NCBI GenBank assembly: GCA_916048095.2
Contig: OU696581.1
Coordinates: forward strand, 4,306,445-4,370,444
Length of the DNA stretch: 64,000 bases
Direction of reading: 5' to 3'
From: Sacculina carcini
Taxonomy: Eukaryota > Arthropoda > Thecostraca > Sacculinidae
Numbering within the stretch: position 1 is the first letter of the stretch; each line of letters starts with the position of its first letter. The notes under the pieces were generated by a model, which worked only from the letters and a program-made list of their open reading frames with translations, had not been told where the DNA came from and made no database searches. Both the position numbers and the translations under genes were made by a program. Below, piece after piece: positions 30,963 through 41,352 of the stretch.

Positions 30963-31730
30963 TCAGTAAGGGCCTCTCGGTAGAACCTTCACGGCGTAAG
31001 TACACGAACCTGTATTTTTCAGCACAACGGCTTGAAACCACCGAGGATCCCGATCGCGCCGAGGGCCACAGTACAGTGCATAGACGGGGTCTCCATTGTT
31101 GTAATGATTAGGATCTGCCGAAGACCGCAGACAGACAGTTTGATTCTGCTCTTTCACCAACGCAGTTTGTTGACGCTGAGCCTTGTGGACCGGAGAAGGC
31201 AGCAACGTGTCGACCAGCGTACGCATCTGGCGCCCATTGAGCAGTTCGCTGGGAGAGTAGCCGCTCGTCGTGGGAGTGCGCCGAAACTGCATTAGGAATT
31301 CTTGAAGAGCCAACAACGGCGGAAGCGTGGACTTGCGCATCGCACGTTTTAACGTTTGGATCAAGCGCTCGGCTGCCCCGTTGGTGGATGGGTGGTAAGG
31401 GGCACCCGTAAGGTGAGTAACACCCCTCTCGGAGCACCACCTCCCGAACTCCTCCCCCGTGAAGCACGTTGCGTTGTCGGACACAATAGTGTGTGGTTTG
31501 CCGAAATGAGCAAAATCTTGCTCCAGTAGTTCTGTCGCAGTTTTGGTAGAAATCGACTGAGTTGGATGAATGCAGGGGTATTTGGTGTAGGCGTCCGTAA
31601 CCACTAACCAGTTATGTCCGAGAAAATTTATAGCATGGTCCACATGTAACCTCCTCCATGGTTTTTCCGGAAGCATCCACGGATGATTCGGTTTGTTGCC
31701 AGACTGTACTGGTTTCCGCACCGGTACCAC
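30963..31730 (-). pseudogene. gypsy-2 RT start fused to integrase core, RT/RNase H deleted
   Basis: The frame enters from an RT-start segment (YGTPVVPVRKP near 31735) and passes within a few residues into integrase text: PWRRLHVDHAINFLG, the D,D,E core with TIVSDNATCFTGEEF and STNGAAERLIQTLK, and SPSELLNGRQMRT. The normal 500-odd residues of RT, RNase H and the integrase finger are missing, so this is a deletion joint. The frame is cut by the boundary at 30963. Confidence 0.8.
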
Positions 31731-31976
31731 CGGAGTACCATAATCACAAAAAGGAACAGGCTCCCAAAGTCCTCTTTTGATGCCGATATCTTAGCAGTTC
31801 GACAAATCCTCTTGCACAGCAAATGGGACCGCCCGTGGTCTGCAAAAAACTGGTTGTGCACCATCTTTGAACTTCACTTCAAGTTGGAAATCAGTGAGAC
31901 AACCCAGTTCGTCATTGAACAAGTCTGGAAATTGTTCACATAGTGTGTAGCATGACTTTTGTAGGTCGGAATCAAT

Positions 31977-33374
31977 TTAATTGTCGGAGTGACTTCCATC
32001 GACCTTGTAAATGGACAATGGTTCGCCAGCATTCTCGCATGCCTGCTCAACCACTGAGTGTACAGATATCTGTAGTGCTGCAATAGCGTTACGACCCAGT
32101 AAATTCAAGTTGGGTACGGACGTGACCACGAATGGGAGGCAGCAATGCATTGTAGAGCCATGCGCCTTGGTCTGACCTTGAAATTTTCCCAGAATTGGCA
32201 GGGGGTGCTCACTTGCTGACCTGTAGCCGGTTTGCACTTGTTCTAGTGCCGGCTTACCAAGTTTTGACCACACATTTTCGCATATAAAGTTGCCTCCGGC
32301 ACCTGTATCTAGTTCCATAGTGCACGGTAGTCCATCAATTGCAACTGGCACCTCAAACTTTGGCAACTGTAGTTTTTCACGAGAAATTTGTAGCAGGTCA
32401 TCAGTTGAAATTTTTCTGACTCCTGGTGGTTGCCGTGAAAATTTTAGCGATCGCTTTTTCTGTAAACATGCCGCTTCGAGATGACCTTTCTTTTGGCAAT
32501 ACCTGCAAATGTCCTCTTTGTGAGCACACACGTTCGCCTTATGACCCGGTTTGGAGCATCGAAAACATACTGGTGTTTTCAGCTCGGGTGGTGTAGTAGT
32601 AGTGTTGGCATCCGAGCTGCCAGATGCTGTTGAAGCACGCGTGTCGTTTAACTTTTTACGGGACGTTTCTGGGCCCACACGATTCACAGTTTTTGTGGTG
32701 TCGTACACGGTCTCCTTGGCTACTCTGGCCGCTTCTTCGACTTCCAAGGCAATTGTGATTGCTTTGGAGAAATTGAGCTCATCTTCCTGTACCTTGAAGA
32801 GAGCTTTAAGAACCGCCTCGTTGTTGACACTGCATATGAAACGAGTGCGCAGCGCCTCATCTTGTGCATCTTTGATCGCAGAAAAATCACATGTAACCGA
32901 GTCATGACGAATACGCGCGGCTAGTTCTTGTATTGTTTCTCCCGGATTTCTTTGCATGTTCGACCAGAATCTGAATCGTTCCCGTATTACAAACTTTTTC
33001 GGGTTGAACTGATCCTCCATGAAAGCAGTGATCTCGCTCACCGTCAGCTCATTTATGTCATTTGGAGGACTTTTCTGTCGAGCCAAATTGGACAGTAGCT
33101 TGTATGTGGACGGCGATTGATTGGTTAGAAAAACCTGTGCTTGCTTGCCTTCAGCAATGGAGTGTGCACCAAGAAATGTCTGAAATCTGGACCAATAGTC
33201 CGACCATAACTCCGCACTAGCGTCAAACGCCGCAAAATTAGGCACAGCCGCAGTATTACCAGCATTTTGTGAAACCCCTGATGTCAGCAGTGCTTGTGTA
33301 AGCAGTGTCATCTGTTGTTGCTGTTGTAACAGCTGTTCCTGCATCAACTTCAGTACCTCCTGTAGATCGGCCAT
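31977..33374 (-). CDS. gypsy-2 gag-protease polyprotein
   Basis: Open frame of 465 codons. The N-terminus has a glutamine run (LLQQQQQM). The capsid region has FLTNQSPSTYKLLSNLA and RERFRFWSNMQRNPGETI. Two CCHC knuckles follow: CFRCSKPGHKANVC and CRYCQKKGHLEAAC (about residues 270-307). The protease has MELDTGAGGNFI near residue 358 and LLGRNAIAAL. This is the K02A2.6-like Ty3/gypsy arrangement. The frame stops at 31977 just before the RT start, which is read in another frame. Confidence 0.85.
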   Translation of the reverse strand: MADLQEVLKLMQEQLLQQQQQMTLLTQALLTSGVSQNAGNTAAVPNFAAFDASAELWSDYWSRFQTFLGAHSIAEGKQAQVFLTNQSPSTYKLLSNLARQKSPPNDINELTVSEITAFMEDQFNPKKFVIRERFRFWSNMQRNPGETIQELAARIRHDSVTCDFSAIKDAQDEALRTRFICSVNNEAVLKALFKVQEDELNFSKAITIALEVEEAARVAKETVYDTTKTVNRVGPETSRKKLNDTRASTASGSSDANTTTTPPELKTPVCFRCSKPGHKANVCAHKEDICRYCQKKGHLEAACLQKKRSLKFSRQPPGVRKISTDDLLQISREKLQLPKFEVPVAIDGLPCTMELDTGAGGNFICENVWSKLGKPALEQVQTGYRSASEHPLPILGKFQGQTKAHGSTMHCCLPFVVTSVPNLNLLGRNAIAALQISVHSVVEQACENAGEPLSIYKVDGSHSDN

Positions 33375-33858
33375 CTCGCTATCGGTAATATTGCCCTTTA
33401 CGTAAGTACGATATTTTAGCGAAATTGACAGAGCAGTAGTTGAAATGCACGTTGAAAAATTGCCTTGTATGTAGAAACACGCAAAAGTAAATGCAGAACC
33501 AACAAAACACGTCGAAAAACTTCAGAAACAAATCAGCAAATTTCCAGATTTTTCACACATCCAGAAATCCCATCCTCGTCGCCATTCGTTACAACGTAGG
33601 TTCTCAGAATCTGGAAACGCAGGTTCTCAATCACAACCTTTAATACACAATCACACAATAGTCATACACTCGTAGTTTTCGTAATCACAACGTAAACAAA
33701 AACCCACTCTCTCAGCCGAAACTCCACAATCCATATATGCGCAACGTTTGTCGCCCATTATTTTATATGGAGTTGCCAGCTCCATAACAATATGGTAAAG
33801 AGGCACATGGTACATGGACCATGTGGCGCTCTCAATTACAATCCCCCTTGCATGATCA

Positions 33859-34375
33859 ATGGTAATAGGTGATAATAGGTGTATAGCTCCATATTGTCCA
33901 GTACTGTCGACAATTTTCGACGCGCATATCAATGCTGAATATTGTAACTCTGTAAAGTCAATAAAATACGTTTGCAAGTACATATACAAAGGTTCGGATG
34001 CGGCTATGTTTGCCCCTGGAAATGAAGCGACGCACGATGAAGTAACTCAGTATCAGCTTGGTCGATACTTGAGTACCTATGATGCCTTGTGGCGGATATT
34101 CGGCTTTCCCATACACGAACGCTTTCCTGCAATACAGCAGCTGGCTGTTCACCTTGAGAACGGCCAGAGAGTGAGCTTCACCAATGAGACTGCTGAACAA
34201 ACAGCTTCAAATCCTAAAGAAACGACGCTGACTGGGTTTTTCGAGCTGTGTCAGCATGATGACTTTGCCAAGACACTCCTGTACCATCAAGTTCTTTCTT
34301 ATTTCACGTGGAGTAATAACAAGTGGCGAAGGCGAAAGATAGGAATAAATGTTGACGGACACCCAGGGTGAAGAT
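33859..34375 (+). pseudogene. Helitron Rep/helicase fragment, helicase-like domain
   Basis: Frame MVIGDNRCIAPYCPVLSTIF, then KSIKYVCKYIYKGSD, WRIFGFPIHERFPAIQQLAV and ELCQHDDFAKTLLY are the well-conserved central block of animal Helitron Rep-helicase proteins. It is only about 170 codons long and lacks the HUH motif and the Walker motifs. It ends near a GCACGACGGGCGGGTTTT segment (34440) that resembles a Helitron 3' end. Confidence 0.85.
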
Positions 34376-34616
34376 TGACACTACAATAGGCAGAGTTTAC
34401 TCTGTGCACTGAATATAAATTTCATTTTATTAATTGTTCCGCACGACGGGCGGGTTTTACGGGCGGGCTTGTAATAAATGCATAGCATGCCACAAAAAAC
34501 AAGTGCCTTACAAGTTATCCCATGGAATCTTGCATAAATATATTAATGTCTTGTGAATTCTATTCTATTTTATTGAACGAACATTTTCGTTTACAAAATC
34601 ACTGTTTGAAATCGCT

Positions 34617-35844
34617 ATGCCATTTCATGAAAAGTTATTCTCGAAAATGCCTCGAAAAAAATTGGTTATACCCACCGACGTCGGACCCGTGTCCGTACAA
34701 ATCCAAGTGAAAACCCCGACAGCACCCGACGACCTGGTCCATCAACAACCCAAAACATGGGCCGATGTGGTTCGTACACCGACCGAAATTCGGGCTTAAA
34801 AAACCCCCTGGAGGAAATCCACACCAGTGAATACCACCGAACGGTAAAACAAGGAAATCGTCAAAACGCCGGTGAACAGCCGGTTTTGAAGCCAAAAGAC
34901 GATCAAAATGCCGGTGAACAGCCAATGTTGGAGCCAGAAGACGGTCAACAAGACATCAACCCTGGAGAAGACCTCATGGGGGAAATCGGCCAACAACCCA
35001 GTCTCCCATTCTATCAGAATTTCCATAATAATGAGAATGCTCAAAGGCGAGGGGATGCAAGGGTCATATTGGACCGAAGTCCCCGAACTCTAATGAGGCG
35101 GCGCTGGAACGCTGCTAGAATGGCAGCCATCCGAGCTGCTGAGAGTCAGTGTCAGTCTCAGCAGAGGCGATCTGACAACAGAGATAGGACCGCCGCCGCC
35201 CGAGCTGCTGAGACTGAGGCTCAGTCCATTGATACCAATTGGCTCTCCAATCGTGCCATTTTGGCACCAAGAAATTGCACCGTTGCCAAAATCAACGATA
35301 ATCTAATAGACTTATTGTCTGGCGAAGAAAAAATACAAATTGATCGACTGTGTCACAACGGAGGCGGAGGCAATTAATTTTCCAGTCGAATTCCTCAATT
35401 CCCTTGAACTGCCCGGGATACCTTCGCATATCCTGCGATTGAAAGTAGGATGTCTGATAATGATGCTGCGCAATTTATCGCAACCTGATCTATGTAACGG
35501 CACAATACTTGTTGTCAAAAGTCATAGAGGCTGTAATAATATCAGGTTCAGGCAAGGGACAACAAGCCTTCATTCCCCGTATTCCCCTGATCCCTTCTAA
35601 CACACCCTGTGAATTTTAACGTTTGCAGTTCCCTGTTCGCCCATGCTTTGCAATGTCAATCAATAAGTCACAGGGACAGACTCTGAAAACCTGTGGTTTG
35701 CTATTGGAGGAGAATTGCTGCTCACATGGACAATTGTATGTGGCCGCTTCCAGGGTTGGAAGCCGCAATAAATTGTTCACGTGTGCTCCTACGCAAACAA
35801 CTCCCAACATTGTCTACAGAGAAATTTTGGACATCTCAACTTAG
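34617..35844 (+). pseudogene. Helitron protein with N-terminal repeats joined to C-terminal helicase motifs
   Basis: The frame 34757-35377 carries internal repeats (RQNAGEQPVLKPKDD units) and RTAAARAAETEAQS repeats like those near Helitron protein N-termini. It then goes straight to WLSNRAILAPRNCTVAK and DLLSGEEK, which belong to the helicase C-terminus. After a shift, 35340-35600 carries [15 protein letters not shown] and [15 protein letters not shown] stop at about 35615 precedes FAMSINKSQGQTLK and HGQLYVAASRVGS (helicase motifs V-VI) up to 35844. The Rep core and helicase motifs I-IV are missing by internal deletion. Confidence 0.8.
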
Positions 35845-35884
35845 GTTAACATATATATAACAACTCAACTTAGCTTAACATTTA

Positions 35885-35990
35885 TTATAGACAATCAGAG
35901 CGGGTGTCCAACGGTTATGGCACCCGCTCTGAGTCTGAAAGGTCTCTGGTTCGCATTCACCGGCACCCAGGCTAGCCCCTTCCTTTACGT
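35885..35990 (+). repeat. tRNA-like SINE head or fragment
   Basis: GAGCGGGTGTCCAACGGTTA (A-box-like) and CTCTGGTTCGCATTC (B-box-like, about 35936-35950) are spaced as in a tRNA gene, and a GCGGGTG...CACCCGC stem is present. The structure is imperfect, so it is a tRNA-derived SINE or an old tRNA pseudogene, not a working tRNA. Confidence 0.45.
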
Positions 35991-36252
35991 CTTCCAACTC
36001 TTTAGTGCCATAACGTGGATTGTATGACCACCATGCAAAATATATACATATATATACTGCACGACGGGCGACACAGAAACAACATGCTCAATTACACATA
36101 TCCAGTCATTGTGTGGTTGATCGACTGACTGCTGGTTATACGGAAAAGTTAGTGTTTGATGCTGTTACAACTTCAATCATAGTCTGACTAAAACATATCT
36201 GTGCTGACCAACTCAAACATTCTTCCGCACAACGGGCGGGTTTTAATGCTAG

Positions 36253-36420
36253 TCTATAAAATAAAAACGTTATACTGTGTGTGTGTGCACAAACTAGTTT
36301 TTCACATTTTGATGATTTTATGCCACGGTTTTGAGGAAAACTGCTCAACAGAATTTCCAGTTTTTTATATCCACAGATTGGAAATTTCACAGTACAGTAA
36401 ATTTTACAGACAGTGCAATA
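36253..36420. other. Spacer between Helitron and gypsy-3A, possible second Helitron 5' end
   Basis: Begins TCTATAAAATAAAAACG and a (GT)n run, similar in type to the Helitron start at 29473, immediately after CTAG. No gene is seen. Confidence 0.35.
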
Positions 36421-36681
36421 TGTACTGTCGCGTATCGTGCGACACGAAAGATCGATGGGCGTACCCCACACTGGCTATATTATACGGAACAGACACAACC
36501 ATACAACACGACAACTCCTAATCGAATCCTTCTCTTACCTCCCATACTTACCAAGAAGAGTTGACACACCTATGATCAGCTGAACCAGTAGGCGTATCCC
36601 AATACGTGGCCCAGTAACAAATTGCCGCATGAGCGCCACGCTCGGAACATCAATAACGATATGAATATACAGAACACTACA
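36421..36681 (-). repeat. gypsy-3A 3' LTR
   Basis: 261 bp, same length and near-identical sequence to the gypsy-3B 3' LTR at 45608-45868. Confidence 0.9.
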
Positions 36682-36697
36682 TTACCCCCACACATAA

Positions 36698-39600
36698 TTA
36701 ATACGTAACAAAATCAGCCAAGCGAGCAGGACGTCTTCGACAGCGCCCTCTCGTCGACGGGGGAAGATCGTTAATTTCGACGGCTCGACACGGATTATCA
36801 AGGTTGACGACTTGTGATGGAACATCGGCGCCGACGCGCGTCGGATCGTCGGCCTCGACGGAAGTCGGGTCATCGGTTTCGACGCGAGACGGATCGTCGG
36901 TCTCGACGCGGGTCGCATCGTCGGTCTCGACGCTCAGCGACCGGTCGCCAGAAGATCTGACTCGTACTGGAACGGGGATCTCTGCGGATTCCGGTGTAGC
37001 AGGAAGCTGGTAGTGCCCGCTATCGTCCTGACCAGTTGACAGTGCGGCGCCGTTGACGTTACTCGCATCCGGCAATTTGACTTCTCTCTGATGAGACTCC
37101 GGCTCCGCGGTGGGACACACGCGAACCTCGTTCGAGGACGACGGTTTCAACTTGGCGAGGTGTGCGGGGTTGCGCACCGATCCGTCTTCCAGTTGATACG
37201 CTGATCCTCTTCGTCCGATGATCTTCAAAGGCCGACCGAAACGTCTCGTCGCCTTCGATAGATGCCCAGGGCGTCGTACGCGCACAACGTCACCCGGGGA
37301 GAATGCGGCTTCACTGACGCCATGACGACCGTCGTAATTCCGCTTGTTCCGCTGTTGTTGACGAGCAACTCGTTCTTTCACTTGCCCCGTCGGCGCCGCT
37401 CCCGCAACAGGCAACAAAAGTCGCATGGGTCGGCCGTGCAACAGCATTGAAGGTGCGCTTCCCGTAGAACAGTGCGGTGTGGCCCTGTACTTGGCGAGCG
37501 AACGCTGGATGTGCTCCGTCAAGTCACCGTGCCGCCAATTGTGAAGCCACGCTTTGAAGGTACGGTTAAAGCGCTCTACCGCGGCATTACCACGCGGCCA
37601 ATACGCAGACGACTTCACATGATGAACCCCGCCCTTTTCCAGGTAGCTCTCGAACGCCTCACTCGTAAACTGACGCCCATTGTCCGTCACCAATGATTCT
37701 GGAAGACCCTCTCTGCTCCATATGGTGTCCAGAAACTTGATGATGGTTGACGAGTCGACCGTGCTCATCATTCCTACCTCCACCCATTTGGAATAGTAGT
37801 CCACCAGCGTCACTGCATAACGACAGCTGGTTGGAGCGAAGTTGATGGGTCCAACAATGTCGAGCCCCAGCTTCTCCCACGGCTTGGCCGGATGAGCGAC
37901 TGGCTTCAGCGGTGCGACTCTGGCTTTGCCGCAAAGAACTTTGTCGCTCGACTGACAGTTGTCGCACTTGTCGATCTTCTGGCGCACGTCGTTATCTAGA
38001 CCAGGCCACCATGCGATGCTGCGCAGATAATTCTTTGTTCGCACCACTCCTTCGTGGGAAGAGTGAGCGTGCTCCAGGTAAGTGTCCCTCAATGACGCAG
38101 GCACCACGAGCTGGTATCCCGCACGAAGCAGTAAGCCGTTATCCTCGGACAGTTCGTGTCGAACAGCATGGAATGGTCTGACGAGCAGATCACACTCTGA
38201 ACCACGATTAGGAAACCCGCGCTGCAGACACCGAAATACAGCTTGCAGTTGAGGATCGTCTTTGGTGGCGCAGCGCACATCCTTCTCGGTGACGCACGTC
38301 CGGTCGTTTTCGATGGTAGCGACGACCGTGAATTCATCGTCCGTCGCACTTGTCATGTTCCGCTCGTCGACAGGCATCCTCGACAACGCATCTGCTCCCG
38401 GCAGACGTGAACCTGGCACATACTGAATATCATACGAGTATGGAATTAGTCTGGACTGCCAACGGGCAATCCTAGCACCAGCACGGCCTCCATAGTTAGC
38501 CGAAAGAACCGTGCGTAATGCTGAGTGATCCGTCCGAAGCACAAAATGTCTGCCCCAAAGAAAGATCTTCCATTTCTCTATTGCCTGAACGGCAGCAAGC
38601 CCCTCTCGCTCTGTAACAGAGTACTGTGTCTCTGCTGGCGAAAAGCGCCGGCTCCAGAATGCAATTACGTGTTCGTTACCTGATCTGTCGACTTGTGACA
38701 AGACGGCACCAGCGCCTCGCTCACTGGCGTCAGTAGTGACCAGAGTACGTTTTTCTGGGTCGAACACATGCAGCGGCTTAGCCGCCACCAGCCGGGCCTT
38801 CAGTCGCTCAAACGCGTCCTGGTGTCGCCGTGTCCAAGAAAAGGTGGTATGTTTTTGCAACAGCTCGAAGAGCGGCGTGGTCAACTCGGCGTAGCCTGTG
38901 ATGAACTGCGACATCCATCCACATAGGCCAAGAAAACTGCGCAGTTGCTTACCATCTGTTGGGACGGGCGCATCGCGAACGGCTCGCAGATGATCGTCAC
39001 AGAGCGATATCCCTGAATCAGACACCATGTAGCCACAAAACTTAATGCGCATTTGGCACCGTTCGGACTTTGCAGGGTTCAGAGTGATGTTCGCACTCTT
39101 CAGTCGACGCAGTACCTGCTGCACACGGCGGTCGTGCTCCTGCCGATCAGCTCCACATACTGCGATGTCATCAATATAATGACAGCAGCCGGATATTCCT
39201 TCAAGAAGTCGATCTAGTAATCGCTGAAAGGCAGCGCCAGCTGAAACAAGACCAAAAGGCACACGTTTAAAACGAAACAAACCATCATGTGTTATAAATG
39301 CCGTTATCGACCGCGATGATGGATCTAGCAGCATCTGATAATATGCAGAGCGCAAATCGAGTCGAGTGAAATATTTCCCGCGCAATTGCACCTGAAGTTC
39401 CTGTACAGTGGGCAACGGGTGCACTTCGCTGACGATCTGTTTATTTGGACTGCGCAGGTCAACACATAGTCGCAAATCGCCCGATTTCTTGCGGACGACG
39501 ACGATAGGACTTATCCACTCCGATGACTCACATCGTTCGATCGTGTCCTCCTCTTGCAGTTTCTTTAGCATGCTCGACACATTTTTCCGTACTGCCAGAG

Positions 39601-40936
39601 GCAGACAACGGAGCGCTGCTCTGACCGGCTGAGCTCCAGGCTTCAGACGAATCGTGTGCTGGTAGCCGGTGATGGGTGGCAGAGGTGTCGGCTCCTGATG
39701 ATCGAAAACCTCTGTGGTGTCAGAAGACACGGAATATACCAGGCCTTGTTTGGGGTGAATCGTTAGACCCATGCTAGTGAGTGCGTCTAGGCCCAGCAAA
39801 CCTTCTGATGTCTGCGTGTCGATGACGTAAAAATCTACGTCAGCGGTGTGGTTGTTGACACAGACAGTGGTGGGTAAAACACCAACGACGGACAGCGGCT
39901 GATGACCCACACCGAACAGACGTGTTGATGTCGAGCGAACCGTTGTCCCCTTGAAATGTTGCCTGGCCAGTGGCAAACTTAATACTGACACACTGGCTCC
40001 AGTGTCTACTTGGAGCGTGGCTCGCGCCTTCATGCCGGACTCGGACACTTGGATGGTCGCAGCACATGATATTTTATGAGCTGACGGTGCTACGCAGCTT
40101 AACACAGTTAATCCCTTGGCTGTGCTACCACTGCTCGAGTTCTGAGCGACAGCAGTGGTCTGGCCGCAAATCGCAGGCTTATTCTTGCTACGCACCGTTC
40201 GACACACGTTGGCCCAGTGACCCTTGCGTCCGCATGTGTGGCATGTTGAAGATTGAGCCGGGCAGAACTGGTGTCTCGGAAACTGGTGTGTTTTGCCACA
40301 GTGCGTGCAATTTGTGCACTTACCTTGGTTGTCGGTGGTTTTGCCGTGCGCTCTTTGGCTCATTTTGTACACAGCGTGGTTGGTCGGAGACATTACAGCC
40401 GCTTGCTGCTGCGAGAGCTCATACGACTCAGCGATCGCTAACAGTGATGTGAGCGTCAGCTGGCTGTCCTGCAAGCAACGCTCTCGTAGCTTCGGGTGCC
40501 GTGTATGCTCGACGACCTGGTCGCGTATCATTTCATCGCGCAGCGTCGCAAACCTGCACCTCAAGGACAACTCACGCAGTGCGGCAACGTATTCACCTGT
40601 GCTCTCAGTGTTGTGCTGTTTTCGTTGGCGGAAGATAAATCGTTCAGCGATAACGTTAATGTTTGGTGTGTAAAATTCTGCCAAAAGTTGCTTACATTTA
40701 TCGTAATCCGACTCACCTTCAAGTTTTGGGCTGACAGGCAGGGAATTGTACACCCTCTGGCTCTCTGCGCCGACACAGTGCAGCAGCATTGCACAGCGTC
40801 TGCCATCTGAGTACGATTCTCCACCTACTGCCGTGAGATAGTTCTCGAATGAGATTATCCACATAGACCACGTAACCTGTGGTTTACCTGGCTGACCAAG
40901 AAAAGCCGGTGGAGGCGGTACACCCTCAACGTTCAT
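36698..40936 (-). CDS. gypsy-3A gag-pol polyprotein, single open frame
   Basis: 1412 residues without a break. Gag about 1-290, with a CCHC knuckle CHTCGRKGHWANVC near 235-248. Protease: LQVDTGASVSVLSL near 308. RT: SEWISPIVVVRKKSGDLRL near 475, then YIDDIAVCG near 586. RNase H: TTDASERGAGAVLSQ near 735. Integrase: HHCC finger (HSSHEGVV ... CDNCQ, to about 992), then D,D,E with LGLDIVGPI (about 1022), VTDNGRQFTSE (about 1085) and a GNAAVERFNRTF glutamate. The tail has five acidic ETDDPSRV-type 8-residue repeats. It resembles K02A2.6-like elements of aquatic invertebrates. Gag and pol are fused in one frame, so no frameshift is needed. The coding capacity is intact but the promoter LTR is truncated. 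Confidence 0.93.
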   Translation of the reverse strand: MNVEGVPPPPAFLGQPGKPQVTWSMWIISFENYLTAVGGESYSDGRRCAMLLHCVGAESQRVYNSLPVSPKLEGESDYDKCKQLLAEFYTPNINVIAERFIFRQRKQHNTESTGEYVAALRELSLRCRFATLRDEMIRDQVVEHTRHPKLRERCLQDSQLTLTSLLAIAESYELSQQQAAVMSPTNHAVYKMSQRAHGKTTDNQGKCTNCTHCGKTHQFPRHQFCPAQSSTCHTCGRKGHWANVCRTVRSKNKPAICGQTTAVAQNSSSGSTAKGLTVLSCVAPSAHKISCAATIQVSESGMKARATLQVDTGASVSVLSLPLARQHFKGTTVRSTSTRLFGVGHQPLSVVGVLPTTVCVNNHTADVDFYVIDTQTSEGLLGLDALTSMGLTIHPKQGLVYSVSSDTTEVFDHQEPTPLPPITGYQHTIRLKPGAQPVRAALRCLPLAVRKNVSSMLKKLQEEDTIERCESSEWISPIVVVRKKSGDLRLCVDLRSPNKQIVSEVHPLPTVQELQVQLRGKYFTRLDLRSAYYQMLLDPSSRSITAFITHDGLFRFKRVPFGLVSAGAAFQRLLDRLLEGISGCCHYIDDIAVCGADRQEHDRRVQQVLRRLKSANITLNPAKSERCQMRIKFCGYMVSDSGISLCDDHLRAVRDAPVPTDGKQLRSFLGLCGWMSQFITGYAELTTPLFELLQKHTTFSWTRRHQDAFERLKARLVAAKPLHVFDPEKRTLVTTDASERGAGAVLSQVDRSGNEHVIAFWSRRFSPAETQYSVTEREGLAAVQAIEKWKIFLWGRHFVLRTDHSALRTVLSANYGGRAGARIARWQSRLIPYSYDIQYVPGSRLPGADALSRMPVDERNMTSATDDEFTVVATIENDRTCVTEKDVRCATKDDPQLQAVFRCLQRGFPNRGSECDLLVRPFHAVRHELSEDNGLLLRAGYQLVVPASLRDTYLEHAHSSHEGVVRTKNYLRSIAWWPGLDNDVRQKIDKCDNCQSSDKVLCGKARVAPLKPVAHPAKPWEKLGLDIVGPINFAPTSCRYAVTLVDYYSKWVEVGMMSTVDSSTIIKFLDTIWSREGLPESLVTDNGRQFTSEAFESYLEKGGVHHVKSSAYWPRGNAAVERFNRTFKAWLHNWRHGDLTEHIQRSLAKYRATPHCSTGSAPSMLLHGRPMRLLLPVAGAAPTGQVKERVARQQQRNKRNYDGRHGVSEAAFSPGDVVRVRRPGHLSKATRRFGRPLKIIGRRGSAYQLEDGSVRNPAHLAKLKPSSSNEVRVCPTAEPESHQREVKLPDASNVNGAALSTGQDDSGHYQLPATPESAEIPVPVRVRSSGDRSLSVETDDATRVETDDPSRVETDDPTSVEADDPTRVGADVPSQVVNLDNPCRAVEINDLPPSTRGRCRRRPARLADFVTY

Positions 40937-40982
40937 TCTGATATCGATTATCAGGATTGCGTAGGAACACTCGTCGCCAATA

Positions 40983-41144
40983 TGTACTGTCGCGTATCGT
41001 GCGACACGAAAGATCGATGGGCGTACCCCACAATGGCTATATTATACGGAACAGACACAGCCATACAACACGACAACTCCTAATCGAATCCTTCTCTTAC
41101 CTCCCATACTTACCAAGAAGAGTTGACACACCTATGATCAGCTG
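40983..41144 (-). repeat. gypsy-3A truncated 5' LTR
   Basis: Keeps the last 162 of 261 bp; ends abruptly after ATGATCAGCTG. Confidence 0.88.
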
Positions 41145-41171
41145 TACGACAGCAGCAGCAGCTCTTCCCAA
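41145..41171. other. Centre of the gypsy-3 palindrome
   Basis: TACGACAGCAGCAGCAG followed by CTCTTCCCAA, the only non-mirrored bases between the two truncated LTRs. Confidence 0.8.
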
Positions 41172-41352
41172 CTTGGTAAGTATGGGAGGTAAGAGAAGGA
41201 TTCGATTAGGAGTTGTCGTGTTGTATGGTTGTGTCTGTTCCGTATAATATAGCCATTGTGGGGTACGCCCATCGATCTTTCGTGTCGCACGATACGCGAC
41301 AGTACATATTGGCGACGAGTGTTCCTACGCAATCCTGATAATCGATATCAGA

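Larger units (their letters stand above)
30957..33850 (-). mobile_element. gypsy-2, truncated Ty3/gypsy element with internal deletion
   Basis: Minus strand. Gag-protease (33374-31977) is followed by the first residues of RT, then directly by the integrase core (31730-30963): RT and RNase H are missing. A primer-site region, TGGCGACGAGGATGGG, at about 33565-33585 marks the end of the 5' LTR, whose body lies at about 33590-33850. The 3' part and 3' LTR are absent; the integrase frame ends at the junction with the Helitron array. Confidence 0.8.
29473..36252 (+). mobile_element. Helitron with degraded Rep/helicase and nested DNA
   Basis: The left end TCTATATATATAAAAGAG followed by a (TG)n/TCTG stretch is typical of animal Helitron 5' ends. 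The right end has a GC-rich CCGCACAACGGGCGGGTTTT and terminates in CTAG at 36249-36252. The flanks are A (29472) and T (36253), as for Helitron insertion between A and T without target duplication. Inside: a repeat array (29620-30955), gypsy-2 (30957-33850), Helitron helicase fragments (33859-35844) and a SINE (35885-35990). The 3' hairpin is imperfect, so the exact right end is probable rather than certain. Confidence 0.65.
36421..41144 (-). mobile_element. gypsy-3A, Ty3/gypsy element, 5' LTR truncated, head to head with gypsy-3B
   Basis: 3' LTR at 36421-36681 (261 bp, TGTAGTG...CAGTACA on the element strand) preceded by the polypurine tract GTGTGGGGGTAA. 5' LTR remnant at 40983-41144 (162 bp). 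The primer-site region TATTGGCGACGAG directly follows that remnant. A single 1412-codon gag-pol frame fills the interior. The outer flank is CAATA; the inner end joins gypsy-3B. Confidence 0.9.

Noticed and set aside
30963-31730. Polinton-type integrase
   Set aside because: The text matches Ty3/gypsy integrase and is continuous with a gypsy gag-protease on the same strand.
40957-41332. Small frames in opposite directions with identical text
   Set aside because: They are translations of the truncated gypsy-3 LTRs, read twice because of the palindrome.
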